Assembly (NCBI GenBank): GCA_024036415.1
Contig: JAMWET010002903.1
Span: forward strand, 558,001-622,000
Direction: 5' to 3'
From: Prochilodus magdalenae
Taxonomy: Eukaryota; Chordata; Actinopteri; Characiformes; Prochilodontidae
DNA: 64,000 bases
Part shown: one piece after another, positions 48,876 to 60,852 of the stretch
How the letters are laid out: the number at the start of each line of letters is the position of its first letter
Numbering within the stretch: position 1 is the stretch's first letter
The notes under the pieces: generated by a model
Database searches by the model: none
The model's input: the letters and a program-made list of their open reading frames with translations, nothing else
Told to the model about the DNA's origin: nothing
Made by a program: the position numbers and the translations under genes

Positions 48876-49949
48876 TGTACCTTTTATTTCTAACAACAGA
48901 TATTGCTATTAAATCTGCACCATCACCAACGCTTCCTGTAGTACAGATGATCTTTCAGGGAGGCTGATAGACAAACAGACTGACATGTCCATGCACATAA
49001 GGCAAACACATACTTACCAAAGTGCAAACAAACTAGCCATGGGCATCATTTATGGTAGTGGTCTTTTCAGATTACCTAAAAATGTCCCCACTACTATTTT
49101 GATATGCTTTAATTGTATATGTGTTTCAATTAAACATCCTGTAATTTCCATCAGTCCTGCAATAATCTAGACTTACCATTATTTCTTTCTATTACTCAGG
49201 GTAATTGAATTTTCACTTAGTTTGAAAAATATTTAGTAATTAAACTTATGCTTCAAAGTATAAAAGTGTTGTTAGCAGCAGTATTATTCCTCAAGCAGTA
49301 TGCGGGGAACATGCCAATGCCAGCTATCGCTTTGTTTTCAGTGGCTCTGTACAATGTAGAAGTAATGGCTCAATACAAATGTAATAGCCATTCTGTGACA
49401 TTCTGTCTGAGACTCCACTGACCATTGTATTTATATTTATGGTATTATTGTCCTTTTAAAACTAAACAGACAACTCTGTAAAACGAGTTCAACATAGAAT
49501 ATTAAAAGGGGTGGGTGATGTGGTAAAAGCATATTATCATGATTGTATTATTTATAGTTTATATTTGTTTATTTATTTTATGATAATCAAAATGACTTGT
49601 TACAATGTATATATGCTTAGACATTGGATACTTTGGAAAAGACAAAGCAGTGCCACATTTAAAAATACTATTAAAACAGTTATATGAATACATTGATTTG
49701 TATTCAGCATTTTACCATATATAGATCATATGCTCAGAAAGCATTCTGACATTTTGCATCATGCTAATGACAAATACAGTAATATTGCCCTGTGTTATTT
49801 TGTAGGCGTATAGGCTGTTGGGCTATTGAATATCTATTTGGCCCCTTTCTTATATAGCCTTTTTTTACCTTGCTTAGTTTAGACTATCAGTAGCACACTG
49901 GAACTCCTTTTTTGCGCCAATAATGTTTGTGCCAGAATGCATTTCAGAA

Positions 49950-51300
49950 TGCAGGGTGGTAACCTATCCTCCTTCGCACTAATCATCCCTCCAGCCAAAC
50001 TTCCCCTAGAGACCTGTGAAAAGAAATGCATAGATGGAGCAAAGAAGTCATTAATTATGTATATGGTTAGAGGGCCTAGCTTACCTCATAAACGGATGTA
50101 TTAAACCTGTGGACCCTGAACTTATTGCACTGGCTGCATCACTTTTCTGATGCACAGCGGCTGGATCTAGCACAGCTACCTACCTTGTGCTGGTGAATAA
50201 GTAAGGCATTGCTCTTTTCTGACATGGAAGTCTAGAGTGGCCTCATTGCATAGACCTGCTGTATTATGTTGTTTGTGAAGCCTTTGTAGTATTCTAGCAA
50301 GTCCTCATCTCTTTTTAGCTTTCTCAACAGACGAGCAACGCACTGCTTTGCCACGCACACACCCTAGTGGGAGCCCTATGTGGTACAGTCCATTCACAAA
50401 CCACGTTGTTTATGCACTGACTGCATAAACTGTTTGTCTTGCACTGACATTTCTTTCCTGTCATCATAATGACGTTCAGAAAAATCTGGGTTGTGCTGCT
50501 GGATTAGCAGTTACAGTCTACCTCAACCACTGAGATGGGTCCATTCACCGTTCAGTCAAGGACAGTTTTCGCAGCCTAAGGTCCTTTATCTTGACTGTTA
50601 AAATTATGCCGTGGCTCTATTGCTATTGATCTGTCCAGTTCTATAAGAAGATCCCCATCTGCATCTATGTAAGGTATACAGACTTACTTAAGATATGGCC
50701 ATCTTTGTGGAATTCTTGCCTGGAGATATGTCTTTTCTAACAGGAATGATTTGGTATGTGTCACTGGTGTTTCAGTCCACACACCTCCAAGGCTGAGAGC
50801 ATGTGTTCCAGGTTCTCCTTGTCCCACAGTGCTTAATAAGGTCTCCTCTCAAATTCAGCTTGTTTTGGAGATTTTCCTTACAGAAGATCTTACAGCTTCC
50901 ATACAGCTTCCACATACAGCTTAACCTGTTTCTAGGTTATTTTCCCTTATCTGGATTTTACTTTCAGTGGCACTCTTAATAATTTATAATCAGTTTCTCT
51001 GGCACTGTTATAGGCACATGGTTCTTGTGTGAAAGACATGTTCGCACAGAAGAGACATGGTTTTTTAAAGGGATTGGCTACTTTGGACACATTCGCCTGC
51101 CTTGTCAATACATCAGGTGGTTTCTTTCCAACATACATGTCAGTCACCAAACTGCTTCCTTTCACCCTGCTTTTGGCTGTTTTCTCCCGTTCTTTGTTTT
51201 TCCCTGCCGCAGCTGGATGACTGTCATGGGATTCTCCAAATAGAGGTTCCATGGCCCTTTTTGCTTGATGGTCTATGAAGAAAACAGGTCAGCAAATCTT
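49950..51300 (-). mobile_element. Probable BEL/Pao-type LTR retroelement relic
   Basis: On the minus strand, 50947-51252 is open and includes a CLFCANMSFTQEPC stretch resembling the zinc-knuckle area of BEL/Pao gag. Downstream on the same strand, around 50200-50350, frames resemble the pol segment just before the reverse-transcriptase core (a K-x-D-E-x-L-L-E-Y-Y block). Frames are broken repeatedly, no LTRs were identified and the boundaries are estimates. Assignment rests on short motif resemblance. Confidence 0.4.
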
Positions 51301-51439
51301 GTTCCTTTTTTTCCTTCTCTTTCTTTTACCCACCCATTTGTACAGAAACTTAGATGTCACTATGCTTATATTAGTAGGAGTCTATTTCTTCCACGGATTT
51401 TACATCCTTCATCATGTTACGACAGCTGATCAAAAACAG

Positions 51440-51765
51440 CTCTAGAAAACTATAAGAGACCACTCCAGTTGCTTCCTAAATCAGCATCTCCACATGTACA
51501 GCAGGTACTTAGTGGGAACAGAAGGCTCGGTTCTAGCTTTACTGACAGATACAGTGAGCGTCTGGCTCATAAGAACAAGGTCAAGCAGCAATCACACAGG
51601 ACAAAACAGCTACAGACTGGCAGGGGGCGAAACCCACTCTCTACTAAGCATAATGAGCACCACCTCATTCGAATGTCACTTAACCACCGTAAAATGACCT
51701 CAAGTGACCTACAGAAAGACGGGCGAGTGGTGGCTGGGGTGAAATGCACAGCTAGCATGGTTTAA
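51440..51765 (+). mobile_element. Tc1-like transposase, DNA-binding region relic
   Basis: An open frame at 51469-51765 includes NEHHLIRMSLNHRKMTSSDL and then GVKCTASMV, the second helix-turn-helix region of Tc1-like transposases (usually ..RKMTSSDLQ..L....GV..S.STV). The catalytic part is absent. Termini were not identified. Confidence 0.6.
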
Positions 51766-52334
51766 AAAAACAGGCTTTTGTAGGCGTCATTAGTGATTTT
51801 GTAAATAATCTAAATACAATATCTGATCTGGAATTTGGGAGACATGAGTAGTGAATAAAACGGCTCATTTTGGTCAAACACAAACCCATAAACTGTATAA
51901 CTAGAGAAACTGATCATTTTGAGGTGGTCCCTTAAGAATTTTTGGTTCTTAAGTAATTGCCATGTTTAAATGCTCTAACAAATGATCCATGCAAAAGTGG
52001 ATCACCTCACCCCACCGGAATGACTTCGGTTCTGCTGTCTTACCAGTAACTCTGTAATCACATTCTTCCTCCGGATCACTATAACATATCATTTACAATA
52101 ACATTCCTGTCACAACGCAGACTGTTTTATTTGAGCATTAATTTTACTGTAAATAAAACATGTTCTAAACTTTAAAGCATTAGTTCAGTTGTAATTTTAG
52201 TAAAAATGAGTAGTAAAACATGGGCGAATTAAGAATGTCTAATTCCTGCAGCACTGTGTAAGCCCAAGACATCATGATTTTGACATGCGCAGTGATAGGG
52301 AACGGATTTCACCATAATCCTGGTACATACAGCA

Positions 52335-52560
52335 AAACAGTATCAGTCAAAAGTTTAGACACAGCCACTCACAGAGTTTCCTCATTTTTAGCTTAATGTT
52401 TTTTTAGAATAAAAGTCAACACTATTATTCCAAATCAAAGTAGTTATGCCAAAAGTTAAGCTTGTCCAATAGTAGAAGAGCTAAGGAACATTCCTAGTGG
52501 ACAGTCCTGAGCGTCATGTTAAGTTAAAATAAAAATATTGTCTAATGGTCTGAGTGGATT
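52335..52560. mobile_element. Terminal fragment of a Tc1-like element
   Basis: Contains CAGTATCAGTCAAAAGTTTAGACACA, a terminus type I recognise from fish Tc1-like elements. No transposase is attached and the boundaries are approximate. Confidence 0.45.
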
Positions 52561-52714
52561 TGTTACACTGAGAAAAGTTACATTGGACTTTAATTCCCCT
52601 GAACCATCATCTCCATACCAACTAATCCATAGTTGTGTGATGTACACAGTTTAAACTGTTTAAGAGTAAATTCTTGTTAGGTACACCTTCTTGTGTTTTA
52701 GTTTGTTGTTATTA

Positions 52715-53105
52715 GCTCTACTTACTATATATGTGCACTTTGTAGAATTAAAAATAACAGACTGTAGTTCATCCCTTTCTTCAAATACTTTGTTACCCAC
52801 TTTCACCCTGTTCGTTAATGGTCAGGAACTTAACAGGACCCACACAGAGCAGGTACTGTTTGGAATGTGGATCAGTCTCAGCACTGCCGTGACACTGGCG
52901 TGAAGGTGATGTGTTAGTGTGTGTGATGTGTTATTGGTGTGAGTGGGTCAGACACAGCAGTGCTGCTGGAGTTAAGCAGTGTCCACTCTATTAGACACTC
53001 CCACCTTGCTGGTCCCCCTTGTAGATGTAAAGTCAGAGATGATAGCTCATCTACTGCTACAGAGTTTGTGTTGGTCATTCTCTAGTCCCTACTGGAGCTG
53101 ATAAA
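52715..53105. mobile_element. Truncated foldback MITE copy
   Basis: The start (CTACTTACTATATATGTGCACTTTGTAG) is the inverse of the right end of the copy at 34624-35180. It then carries the TAGACACAGCAGTGCTGCTG and GTCCACTCTATTAGACACTC blocks. The opposite terminus is missing. Confidence 0.6.
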
Positions 53106-55500
53106 ATGGATGCATGTAGACATAAGGAGGTGTGCCTAATGAAGTGACCGCTGGGTGTATATACAGTTTACATTTACATTAAGAATATGGTATAAGCCTG
53201 ATAACTATTTTATAACTTTTGTATCACAGAGCATCAAGTTATTCCTATGGAAACAGATGTAGCCAAGTTATTTATTAACCATAGTTAGATCATTTTATAC
53301 TGGAAGTCCTTCTAAAAAATAATAATTACAGGAAAGAAATCATTGCTTTTACCAGCCAACAGTCATCAGTGGAGTGACGCACAGGGTCAGTTTCAAAGAC
53401 AGGGATTAATGTGTTAATGTAAAATCTCCATTTAGAATGCTGTGTAGTCCAGGAATAGGCCAAATACATGAAGTATCTTGTTCCATCTGAAAGTGTGCAT
53501 CAGTTACATTCTGACAACTCAGGCCACTGAGCTATTCAGGCACCATTTGATGTGGACTTGCTCATCAGACATTAGTGGAATTAAAAGAACAATATGTTTC
53601 TGAGTTCTGACATTTACTGTTCATATTACATTGTTTTGTTAATAGCACATCAATAAAAGTACTTTATCTTTGGCTCTTTTGCATGTTTTTTGCTATTTTT
53701 ATTATTTCATGTGGGCGTGTAATTTTAGTAACTTATCCCTGCTACAGTCATAGTTTCAGTAATACATAACAGGCAGTGTAGCAACGTCTTTAGACTGTCT
53801 GTGTAGTAGAGTGTTTGTGTATAGTTGTGTTTGTATATAGTTTATTAATTGGATGTTATTTATTTACAGATACCAGACAAAAACACTTAATATTGTACTA
53901 CAACATTTATTCATCTGTACGGTTACTTAATTTGTCAACTGTCATTAATTTGTCAACTGTTTATTCTCTCTTGAAATTAATTACAGTCTGAAGAGAATGT
54001 AAAGTAGAGTGAAAATGTAAACTGGTGAGTTTTGAAGCTTCATTTGTAAGGACCCCTGAACTAACAGCACAGAGCTGTACTCTTTTTCGGTTCTCAGGCG
54101 CCTAAAGCTAAGAGCCCTCACCCCTGCTTGCAGTTACAATGCAAAGTTTGATTAAGATTATAAGGTTAATTAATAAGGTTCATTATTTAATTATATATTT
54201 TACAACAACAGGGACATAAACAGAGAATATGATTTTACAATTAATAGAAAATACTACATCTAGAGACAGGGAAAAGAAAACTTTCTCTGCTTTTAATGGC
54301 TTTTTTATACAAACTGGCATGTAGGTTTAAGACCATACAAGCACTAAAGAGACTTACTTTTCTTATACCCTCATCCCTTTCCAGAAGTCAACTTTGGGGT
54401 TCTGACTTTTTCACCAAATTAGACCACAGCAGTGCCTTTAACCTTTGCAACAGTGTTTAGTACCACTAGGGGTCACTTTGGCCTTGTTCCGACTGCCAAC
54501 TCAACTGCCAACTTTTTGACATATCTAGTATGAATCCAGACAGACATCACATGGAAAAGGATTTTTACAGATTGGATCCAAACCATCCCCTTAATTAAAA
54601 AAAAATTGAAACAACAAATTTTTTTCAATCCAGTAAGACCAAGCCCAATAGTGTTTATGTAGTATTAATCTCATGCTATGCAAGCCTTAAAGTCATGTAA
54701 ACAGTCAGTATTCACACATTCACACTATTGTGTTAACAAGGAGCTGTTTATTACCATCCTATACTGAGTTACACAACATTCAGCAGAACTTGCTTACTTT
54801 CCCAACTGGCAAAATATACTGTACATCTCTCTCTGTAGTCACACTTAACCATTTTTATTTGATCATAACCACAAAGCGCTGAAAGCTGTTGTATCATCTC
54901 GTATCACTGTATCATTTTTATCATTTGCTGTCATTCTAAATCATGGGGCCCCGGAACAATGACTTTAGCACTGAAAACGTCTGTGAATGGACCAGCCGCA
55001 AAAAATAGCATGAGATAGGATCAGAACACAATGAAGCTTTGGGCAAATTCTAAGCTGTCTGGTTGTCTTATTGTTATACCAAGATGAAACGGCAAATAAG
55101 CCACTTAGCAATTAATATATTACAAATATTATTTAAAGATTACAGTGAATCGGTAGTTTAAACTGGGGTGATGTAATATTTGTTAATGATCTCTTGGCTA
55201 GCTAGGCCCGAACAGTTGGCCAAAGCCAGTTACAGTTTACTATATGTAACGTTTTCCAGCTTCTGAGCCAAATGATGCCAATTTAAAAAACAAACCAGAT
55301 AAATTTAGAAGCAAGTACTTCTTCTGACTTTAATTTGAGTTAATAATCATTTGTACTGTGCCAGATGTGAAATGTATATTAATGTAGAGTACACACAGTA
55401 AGTGACTACAAGTTTTGATGGTGTGTTGTGTCTTACCATCACAATATGGTGATTTAACTATGTGTGGCTGCCGTCTGATAGACTGGTAGCCTCATCAAGG
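53106..55500. other. Intergenic sequence, nothing recognised
   Basis: AT-rich, no gene-like frames with splice context, no delimited repeat. Confidence 0.4.
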
Positions 55501-55566
55501 TTTTTCCTGCCTTCTGCCCAATAAGCGCTGGGACAGGCACGGCCCGTGACCCAGAAGAGTGAAGCT
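55501..55566 (+). mobile_element. SINE tail fragment
   Basis: TTTTTCCTGCCTTCTGCCCA, then AGCGCTGGGACAGGC and GTGACCCAGAAGAG, match the 3' part of the SINE at 22925-23222. Confidence 0.6.
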
Positions 55567-56429
55567 GTCTAATAGATTGCGAAGAGTGATTGAGTGATTT
55601 TGCTGTCTGTATATTTCTTTGTTCTATTGGTTCTCAATAATTGCTTACCATAAGTGTTTTTAGAAGTGACAACATACCTCAAAATCCTTCCAAGTATTAA
55701 CAAAGGATAGAACAAAAGGGTTTATCAAAGTATTGAAGTATTATAGGCATCATTATTATAAACATATGCACTTCAGGTATTTGCCTATGCTGAATAAACA
55801 TTTTGCTACAGGCACTGTCACCTACTATAGCCATTTTTGTGAACATCAGTTACATTAGTGCTTAAAGGTTTATGAACCCTTTAGAATCGTCTATATCCCT
55901 GTATAAAACATGACCTAAAACCAAAATTAGTCCTAAAATTAGATAAAGAACACCCAAAAAATATAAAAAAGTATACTCTTAATTACTGTTTATTTATTTA
56001 AGTAGTAGATGCAAACACAAATAATCCACTTGCATTAGCAGTTAATATGAAGGTCAGTATTAGGCCTTGTCCAGCCTGTCCACCCAAATTAAATTTTAAC
56101 CATATACAGGTTGTATCCTGATTGATTTTCAATAGTTTGAACAGCAAAAATCAGCGTCTTTTGCATCACTTGCAAGACAGCAAACAGCAAATAATGTCAG
56201 ATCCAGAGTGATGTAGGTTCTGGAATTACTGACACCTCTGTATCATGTGTGGACAGTCATCTAAAAAAAAATCTGATTTGAGAAACAAATCTAACTTAGC
56301 CTAACAGTCAGGTATTTTAAACCAAATGGAAGGCATTCTAGAGTGTCGTATTTAAAGATCAAGGACCTATCAAAATCAGATTTGCATAACATATTTGTGA
56401 ATGTGTATCATGGCAAATAGGATTTTTTA

Positions 56430-57010
56430 ATGAGAAAACAAGTTGTTGATGCTCATCAGGCTGAAATTGGTTACAAAAGTGTCTAATAAATTGGGATTCC
56501 AAGCCACAGTCTGACAGGTTGTGTACAACTGGAGAAAGTTGAAGACCATAGTTATTCTTACCTGGAGTATTTGATCATGTAATACCACACCAAGATGTGT
56601 AATAATACATGCCCAAAGAAACCCAGGGCAATTTCTAACATCCAAGCCCCTAACTTTCTCCCTCACAGTGGGTAATGTTAATGTTCACTAGTCAAGCAAA
56701 TGTAGGACACTGAGCAGCAACGGTGTGCATATAAGTGTTTGCAAGGAGAGAGTCACTGGACTCCAAAGAGAACATTGCTGCATGTATGCACTTTGCTAAA
56801 TATCACATGGACAAGTCAGAAGGCCACTGGAAAAATGTTTTGTGATGAGACCCAGGTTTCGTTTAAATGTTTTGGTTTAATGGGAAGTGTTATGTCAGAA
56901 GAGAACTAGAAAGAACATAGAACTATGAATTCTGAAGAAAAGGTCAGGGCATCTGCCTGTGAACTGAATCTCAAGAGATTAGTTGCACTAATGCAACATG
57001 CCAGATGTCT
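56430..57010 (+). mobile_element. Decayed Tc1-like transposon, plus strand
   Basis: One frame gives a helix-turn-helix-like KSVSNKLGFQATV...VVYNWRKL near 56475-56540. Another gives LDSKENIAACMHFAKYHMDK and SEGHWKNVL near 56755-56845, followed after a frameshift by DETQVSFKCFGL. This is the Tc1 WSDET block with the tryptophan and serine lost. Several stops and shifts. No termini are defined. Confidence 0.65.
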
Positions 57011-57049
57011 CTGCATGGAGTTGTAGAGGTTTCTAAAGGTGTCCTGCGA

Positions 57050-57725
57050 TGATCAGTTCCATGTAGCTTTAATATTTTCGCGTAGGTTCTGCAGGATTTG
57101 TGGTAGGAGTGGAGGTGTAGTGACACCAGGCCTTCTGGACATTGTGACGTGTTGCAACAAACCGTTTATCTGACCATGGTGCCTCCACACACAGATTCAT
57201 TATTTGTCTTTACCAAGACAAAAGTGGGACTTGTCACTGAAGATGACCACTCCATGACACTCTGGCATGACACTATTGGAACCACGTTGACGTGGTGTTA
57301 AAGGCACACAATAGTGTGTGTGTAAATGAAGTCCTGCGTCATGCAGCCATCTACCAATGGTGCTGGCACTAACAGGATGGCTTATGGAGGGCACTGATGC
57401 TCGTTGAATGTCCGCTGTTGTGACTGTTGAGTCACTCTGTCTATTCTGCCATGTCTTTCATGTCGCTGGTGTACTATGGTAGTATCCGCACAGACGATAT
57501 GACATGCAGTGTGCTGATAAGATCATCCTGCTTCCTGAAGCCATGCAATGCGGCCCCTCTCCAGCTCTTCCAACTACTTGAATTGCTTCAGAACTCTTCT
57601 CTGAGGTGTACTTTGCACAACAACATAAGTCATAACGGACAGGATGCACAACAGGGCGACCTTATACAGTCAGTCAGGTACAGCGATAAGACCTGTCCTG
57701 GCTTTCGTCACATTCACGGCTGAGC
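57050..57725 (-). mobile_element. Decayed Tc1-like transposon, minus strand
   Basis: The minus-strand frame 57200-57394 reads VSASTIGRWLHDAGLHLHTH, then a PLTPRQRG block and VVIFSDKSHFCLG, matching the Tc1 order of second DNA-binding helix, linker and SDES/F block, with Glu replaced by Lys in the catalytic motif. Sequence up to about 57725 probably holds the N-terminal part. A related fragment is at 17760-17890. Confidence 0.65.
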
Positions 57726-58559
57726 ATGAAATTTAAATCGTTCACATATCTCACAGTATCAAACCTACCCACCAAGTTTCATTCCCAATGATGAGTATAT
57801 TTTTGTCTTGTTTGTCACATTGTGTTTTCTTTAAATACTTTTAGGACATGTGTGAAAATGTGATTACGTTTTAGTGGAAAATTGTAATGCGTTTACAAAC
57901 TTTCAGATACCACTGCACATTGCACATTGAGTGTTACATGAGTGATACACGCAAATCCACATCTTTATAAACAGGCCTCATGTTCTATGTTTACCAAAAA
58001 TTTCATTCCGAAGATCAAGTGGAGGTGAGTTCAGTACTTGGAAAAAATAGTAAATGATACATGTGGGCTACCTGCTCACTCTGTTAATGCTTGAGTTGTC
58101 AAAAGTTGATCTAAAACATGCTTAGCAAAAAACAATAATAACAATGATAAATTAAAATGATCAACTGTTCATGATTTCCTCCTTTTGAATTTGCCGATGT
58201 GCACCCAGCACCTATCTCAAACTATTTACTGCGTAAAAATGATGAATTACTACGAAGCGGGTCGTTCTGGTGAAGACAGTGATGGAGGCTCTGTGATGAT
58301 GATGGTGGTGTTTATAGTGTTTTAAATTTTGTTATTTATTTCATTCAGTTGCAGTTTTTTATTTTGTTTATTAATTTATTTTTTTACAATACTCAATTCT
58401 TTTCACTGCATGAAAGGCTAATCAAAAAATGATGTGATTATAAATAAATCAAAGGTACCAACACCAGAATATATCACATTACAGGGCTAAAGTGTCTAAA
58501 GCGTTAAGTGTATCAAAATCCAAATGTCTTAAATAGCATGCTACTGTTAGGACTGCTCA

Positions 58560-58870
58560 GACTTTATTGCGCAGGTCTGCACAATGCAGCCGATCTACAG
58601 AGGGCTCCAATAGTCCAAACTCCTATTTCACGTTCAAGCCCAAAGCATTAAAACACCGTCCTCCACGGAAACAAAACAATATACACTGCGGCGTCTAATA
58701 TAACACATACACATCGGCATTCAGTACTATAGACCGCGCGTAAGTACCTCCAATGTTTACTTCATTGCGGAGTTATAAATATGTAATTTAAACGGGGATT
58801 GTTGCCGTGGTCGTTGAATGTTTCCCTCTTTTGTCTAGTGGGTAAGGCCCCTCTGTTTAGAACTTGGAGG
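58560..58870 (+). promoter_or_regulatory. pum2: CpG-rich promoter region of pum2
   Basis: CG dinucleotides become frequent from about 58560 (for example GACCGCGCG near 58733). The region precedes a CpG-rich untranslated exon. A GGGGGGCCATGTTGTTAG stretch at about 58868 fits a YY1-type GCCATnTT element, often found just downstream of TATA-less starts. Confidence 0.45.
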
Positions 58871-59056
58871 GGGGCCATGTTGTTAGTAAGTGCCTAGTGA
58901 CCCAGCAGCGACGGTGTTTTGTTAGCTAGCTAACGTTCATCACGCTGGCCTGGGCGATGCGCTTTGTTTTTTGGCGTGTGGACAATTCCTGTTTAATGGT
59001 ACATAGACTGTTGTGAAGAACGATATCGGTGTTCATTTACTCGTCAACTTTTAAAG
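58871..59056 (+). other. pum2: Probable 5' untranslated exon of pum2
   Basis: Ends TTTTAAAG|GTAAGAG, a good splice donor, in CpG-rich DNA upstream of the first coding exon. The transcription start is estimated. Confidence 0.45.
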
Positions 59057-60485
59057 GTAAGAGGCCTGTGATATCTTCGCTACAACACAAAGCAACGTAA
59101 CCAAAGCTATCTGGCTAGCTGTCTGAACGAGTTGTAACAGTAACCAAGAAACTGTCATTACAAAGGAGCTCTTCCTCCAGGCGTGATAGTTTAACAAACT
59201 GTGCAAAATTGCCATCTTTTCCAAGGTGTTGTTTCCTTTGCACACTGTGAGTTAGCAAACCTGGCTAAATATGTTTGTGTGGTGAGAGCCAATTTCCCTT
59301 GCAGTGCTAAACAGCTCGTTCGCTAGCTAGCTAGCTAGCTAAGTCATGGTCGAAACTAAGCTAAATGGCTCTCTAGCGTTAGCTGACCAAGCTAGCTACG
59401 TAATTTGCAAAAACACACCACACTGTGTTTCGTCGTTCGCTATTAAACCCAAGCGAACTTAAGCGTGCACATAACTCCAGAACCAGGGTTCGTACTGTCT
59501 GGCCGTGTTGCTAATGATGCTTCCCCGTTTTTACTATCTAGCTAGCTGTCATTACCGCTTGAGCCGTCCATTTTGCTAATATCAGAGCAACATTAGAAGC
59601 TAACTTAGCCAACGATTAGCTTTGGTTTAACATTAGCTCTGTTAGCTAGCTAGCTAGAGGTAAGCAAAGTGGAAAGTTGCTAACCATTTGCGTCACTAAT
59701 TACACGTTATTCCACAATATTCTATGTTTTTTGTACTAGCTATTTTGGCTAATAGCTAACAAACAACATCAGGATTGGTCAGCCTTACAGCTAACTAGCT
59801 AACGTTAGCTAACATGAACTACCCATATGTAGTTTTCGAAATAGCCAGATGAGTTACTATTTATAGACAACATCCATCTACATATCAGCAACTAAATGAT
59901 TACACAGCCGTAATCATCTTGGTTGCAGTTGAAATACTAACGTTATAGTGCATTATGTGTTCACTGTAGTTGGCTTGAACCTCTGGTGATTTGTAGTTAG
60001 CAGTGGTGGGGCAGTTTGGTATCTAGCTAGCTAACGTTAGCTAGGTTGCATTTCGTGTTCAAAAAGCAGATGAGATTGAAAGGTAGCTGTTGTGAACTAT
60101 GGGCCTTACTGTGAGCTCTTGGTATTATTACATCAACTTAGATATATTGAATAATACAGTATAATCATCTTTCTTCTCACATCCTAAACACTGCCTTGAC
60201 TGTTAAGCAAACTAGAGTAGCTGTGATTGCCCTGCAGTTGGAAAGGAAATGGGTCACAAAGTGTATTATTGTAAGACCCAAATATTACAATTATCCTTAA
60301 ATTAAGTGAAATATTGTACTGTAATGCCATATCAGGAACATGGTCCATATTTCTGTGGACTAAACAAGAGGCATTCTTCTGATTCTTTTGCTCTCACTTA
60401 AACTTTACTTTATTTAGTTTACAGGATGAGCTTGCTGTTATTAAATCAGCCTGACATTTATTCAAATTTCACTACTACCCCACAG
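59057..60485 (+). other. pum2 intron 1, rich in GCTAGC/AACGTT palindromes
   Basis: Contains GCTAGC runs and AACGTT palindromes at about 59321-59341, 59641-59657, 59790-59813 and 60021-60045; another copy lies in the preceding exon at 58921-58937. No coding sequence. Confidence 0.5.
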
Positions 60486-60852
60486 GTTTCCTCGTGGAAT
60501 GAGCATTCCATGCAGCATCCTAGGTATGAATGACGTGGCCTGGCAGGAGACACGAGGAGGGATGCTGCACGCAAACGGTGCGCCAGAGACCGGAGGTGTT
60601 AGAGTTCATGCAGGGAATTCCCTTGCCACAGTTGGGGGCGCGGGACAGGGCCCTGGAGGAGCACATCCTCTATCAGGCATGGATCGGGGAGCCAACCCAA
60701 ACCCTGGCACCCCACAGCCTCCCCTCAGTGGTCGCTCCCAAGATGATGCCACTGTGGGCTATTTCTTTCAAAGGCAGCCCGGGGAACAGTTAGGAGGCTG
60801 CACTCCAAGCAAACATCGCTGGCCCACTGGTGATGGGAGTCATGTTGACCAG
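60486..60852 (+). CDS. pum2: Pumilio homologue 2, first coding exon (partial gene)
   Basis: Pumilio proteins bind UGUANAUA elements in mRNA 3' ends through a C-terminal array of eight PUF repeats and repress translation or promote decay in the cytoplasm. This exon starts after a CCCCACAG acceptor, with the ATG at 60499, and encodes 118 residues to a CAG|GTAAGT donor in phase 0. It carries [20 protein letters not shown], then [20 protein letters not shown] and KHRWPTGDG. These are the conserved N-terminal blocks of vertebrate PUM1/PUM2; the [12 protein letters not shown] start favours PUM2. The N-terminal region is low-complexity Gly/Pro-rich. The repeats and the rest of the protein lie beyond the right edge. 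Linkage to apob agrees with human 2p24. Confidence 0.85.

Noticed and set aside
50947..51252. A 101-residue minus-strand frame as a host gene
   Set aside because: It has no splice context or known host family, and its cysteine pattern fits a retroelement relic better.
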